Part shown: positions 5,243 to 5,854 of the stretch, piece by piece
How positions within the stretch are numbered: the stretch's first letter is position 1
How the letters are laid out: each line of letters starts with the position of its first letter
From: Jatrophihabitans sp.
GTDB lineage: Bacteria; Actinomycetota; Actinomycetes; Mycobacteriales; Jatrophihabitantaceae
DNA length: 5,854 nt
Assembly: GCA_025966255.1 (NCBI GenBank)
Contig: JAOPVG010000258.1
Coordinates: forward strand, 1 to 5,854
Reading direction: 5' to 3'
The notes under the pieces: model-generated
Databases searched by the model: none
What the model saw: only the letters and a program-made list of their open reading frames with translations
Told to the model about the DNA's origin: nothing
Translations under genes and position numbers: made by a program

Positions 5243-5854
5243 ATGACGATGATCGACGAAGCCCCTGGAAGAACCAGTTCGGCTCCGCCGCGCCGGCCGA
5301 ATACCCGATGGGTCCTGTTGGGGCTCGCCATCCTGTTCTTCATCCTCGGACTTGCCGGCGGTGCCTACCAGGGCAAGCTCGCCGACGTCCAGAAGAACGA
5401 CAACTCTGCGTTCCTGCCGGGTTCCGCCGATTCGACCAAGGTGTCGAACGAGGCCGAGAAGTTCAACAGCGTCCAGACGATCCCCGGCTTCGTCGTCTAC
5501 CAGCGCGCGAACGTCGACCTGACCGCAGCCGACAAGCAAAAGATCGTTGCCGACGTCCTGGACTTCAAGAAGATCAAGGGCGTCGCCGCCGATCAGGTCG
5601 GCGCGCCCCAGTACAGCGACACCGGCAAGGTCGCTGCGGTATCGGTGCCACTCGTCGGCAAGGACAAGGGCAAGAGCGTCACCGGCCCGCAGCTGGTCGA
5701 TGCGGAGAAGGCCGTCATCAAGGTGGCGCGAGGTGGCACTCCCGATGGGCTTGTTGTGCACAGTGCAGGCGCGGGCGGCGTGATCGTCGCCTTCATCGAC
5801 TCCTTCAATGGCCTGGACGGCGCACTTCTGGTGTCGGCCGGCCTGGTCGTGATC
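5243..5854 (+). CDS. MMPL/RND-family transporter, N-terminal 204 codons (3' end outside window)
   Basis: The frame is open from the ATG at 5243 to the window edge. AGGAGA (5231-5236) lies 6 nt before this ATG; a second in-frame ATG follows at 5249. After a short cytoplasmic N-terminus with PPRRPNTR (15-22), transmembrane helix 1 spans about 23-41. Next comes the extracytoplasmic porter domain: NDNSAFLPGSADSTKV at 52-67 is the hallmark of actinobacterial MMPL proteins (substrate-binding region after helix 1). VVHSAGAGGVIVAFIDSFNGLDG at 171-193 leads into helix 2, which starts at about 193. Full-length members usually have 700 or more residues and eleven or twelve helices and use the proton gradient to export lipids, lipid-linked compounds or drugs. 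The substrate cannot be told from this part. The gene diverges from lipB with 125 nt between the starts. Confidence 0.92.
   Translation, partial: MTMIDEAPGRTSSAPPRRPNTRWVLLGLAILFFILGLAGGAYQGKLADVQKNDNSAFLPGSADSTKVSNEAEKFNSVQTIPGFVVYQRANVDLTAADKQKIVADVLDFKKIKGVAADQVGAPQYSDTGKVAAVSVPLVGKDKGKSVTGPQLVDAEKAVIKVARGGTPDGLVVHSAGAGGVIVAFIDSFNGLDGALLVSAGLVVI

Noticed and set aside
5177..5761. Minus-strand open frame of 194 codons
   Set aside because: It is antisense to the MMPL gene, whose start, helix and conserved motif are clear.

Overview
The window is a housekeeping stretch of a high-GC actinobacterial chromosome. The evidence is GC-rich codon use, GTG starts, Mycobacterium-like glutamine synthetase and LipA sequences, and the gene order lipB - lipA - DUF4191 membrane protein - RDD membrane protein - glnA. 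This order matches Rv2217 to Rv2220 of Mycobacterium tuberculosis as I recall it. The genus cannot be fixed from the sequence.

Layout, left to right. A type I glutamine synthetase (glnA, minus strand) runs off the left edge, so only its first 332 codons are present. It has a good sigma70-type promoter preceded by two GAAAC repeats that look like a GlnR site. Behind it, also on the minus strand, are a small RDD-family membrane protein and a DUF4191 two-helix membrane protein. Next comes a plus-strand secreted NlpC/P60 cell-wall hydrolase (2474-3247), which interrupts the conserved order. It converges on lipA across a strong stem-loop that contains the lipA stop codon. lipA (lipoyl synthase) and lipB (octanoyltransferase) follow on the minus strand. 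The 212-nt gap between them holds a probable 39-codon single-helix membrane protein. At the right edge, divergent from lipB, is the first 204 codons of an MMPL/RND-family transporter.

How the genes work together: LipB moves octanoate from acyl carrier protein to lipoyl domains, and LipA inserts two sulphurs to make lipoate for 2-oxoacid dehydrogenases and the glycine cleavage system. GlnA assimilates ammonium. The two small membrane proteins beside glnA have no established role. The NlpC/P60 enzyme probably acts outside the cell on peptidoglycan peptides and looks like a lineage-specific insertion.

No mobile element, CRISPR array, RNA gene or evident novel system is present. The most interesting signals are a run of probable leaderless promoters (-10 hexamer ending 5-6 nt before the start codon at DUF4191, lipA, lipB and the small ORF), the unannotated-looking small membrane ORF, the NlpC/P60 insertion with an unusual third active-site residue, and a TTA codon inside glnA.
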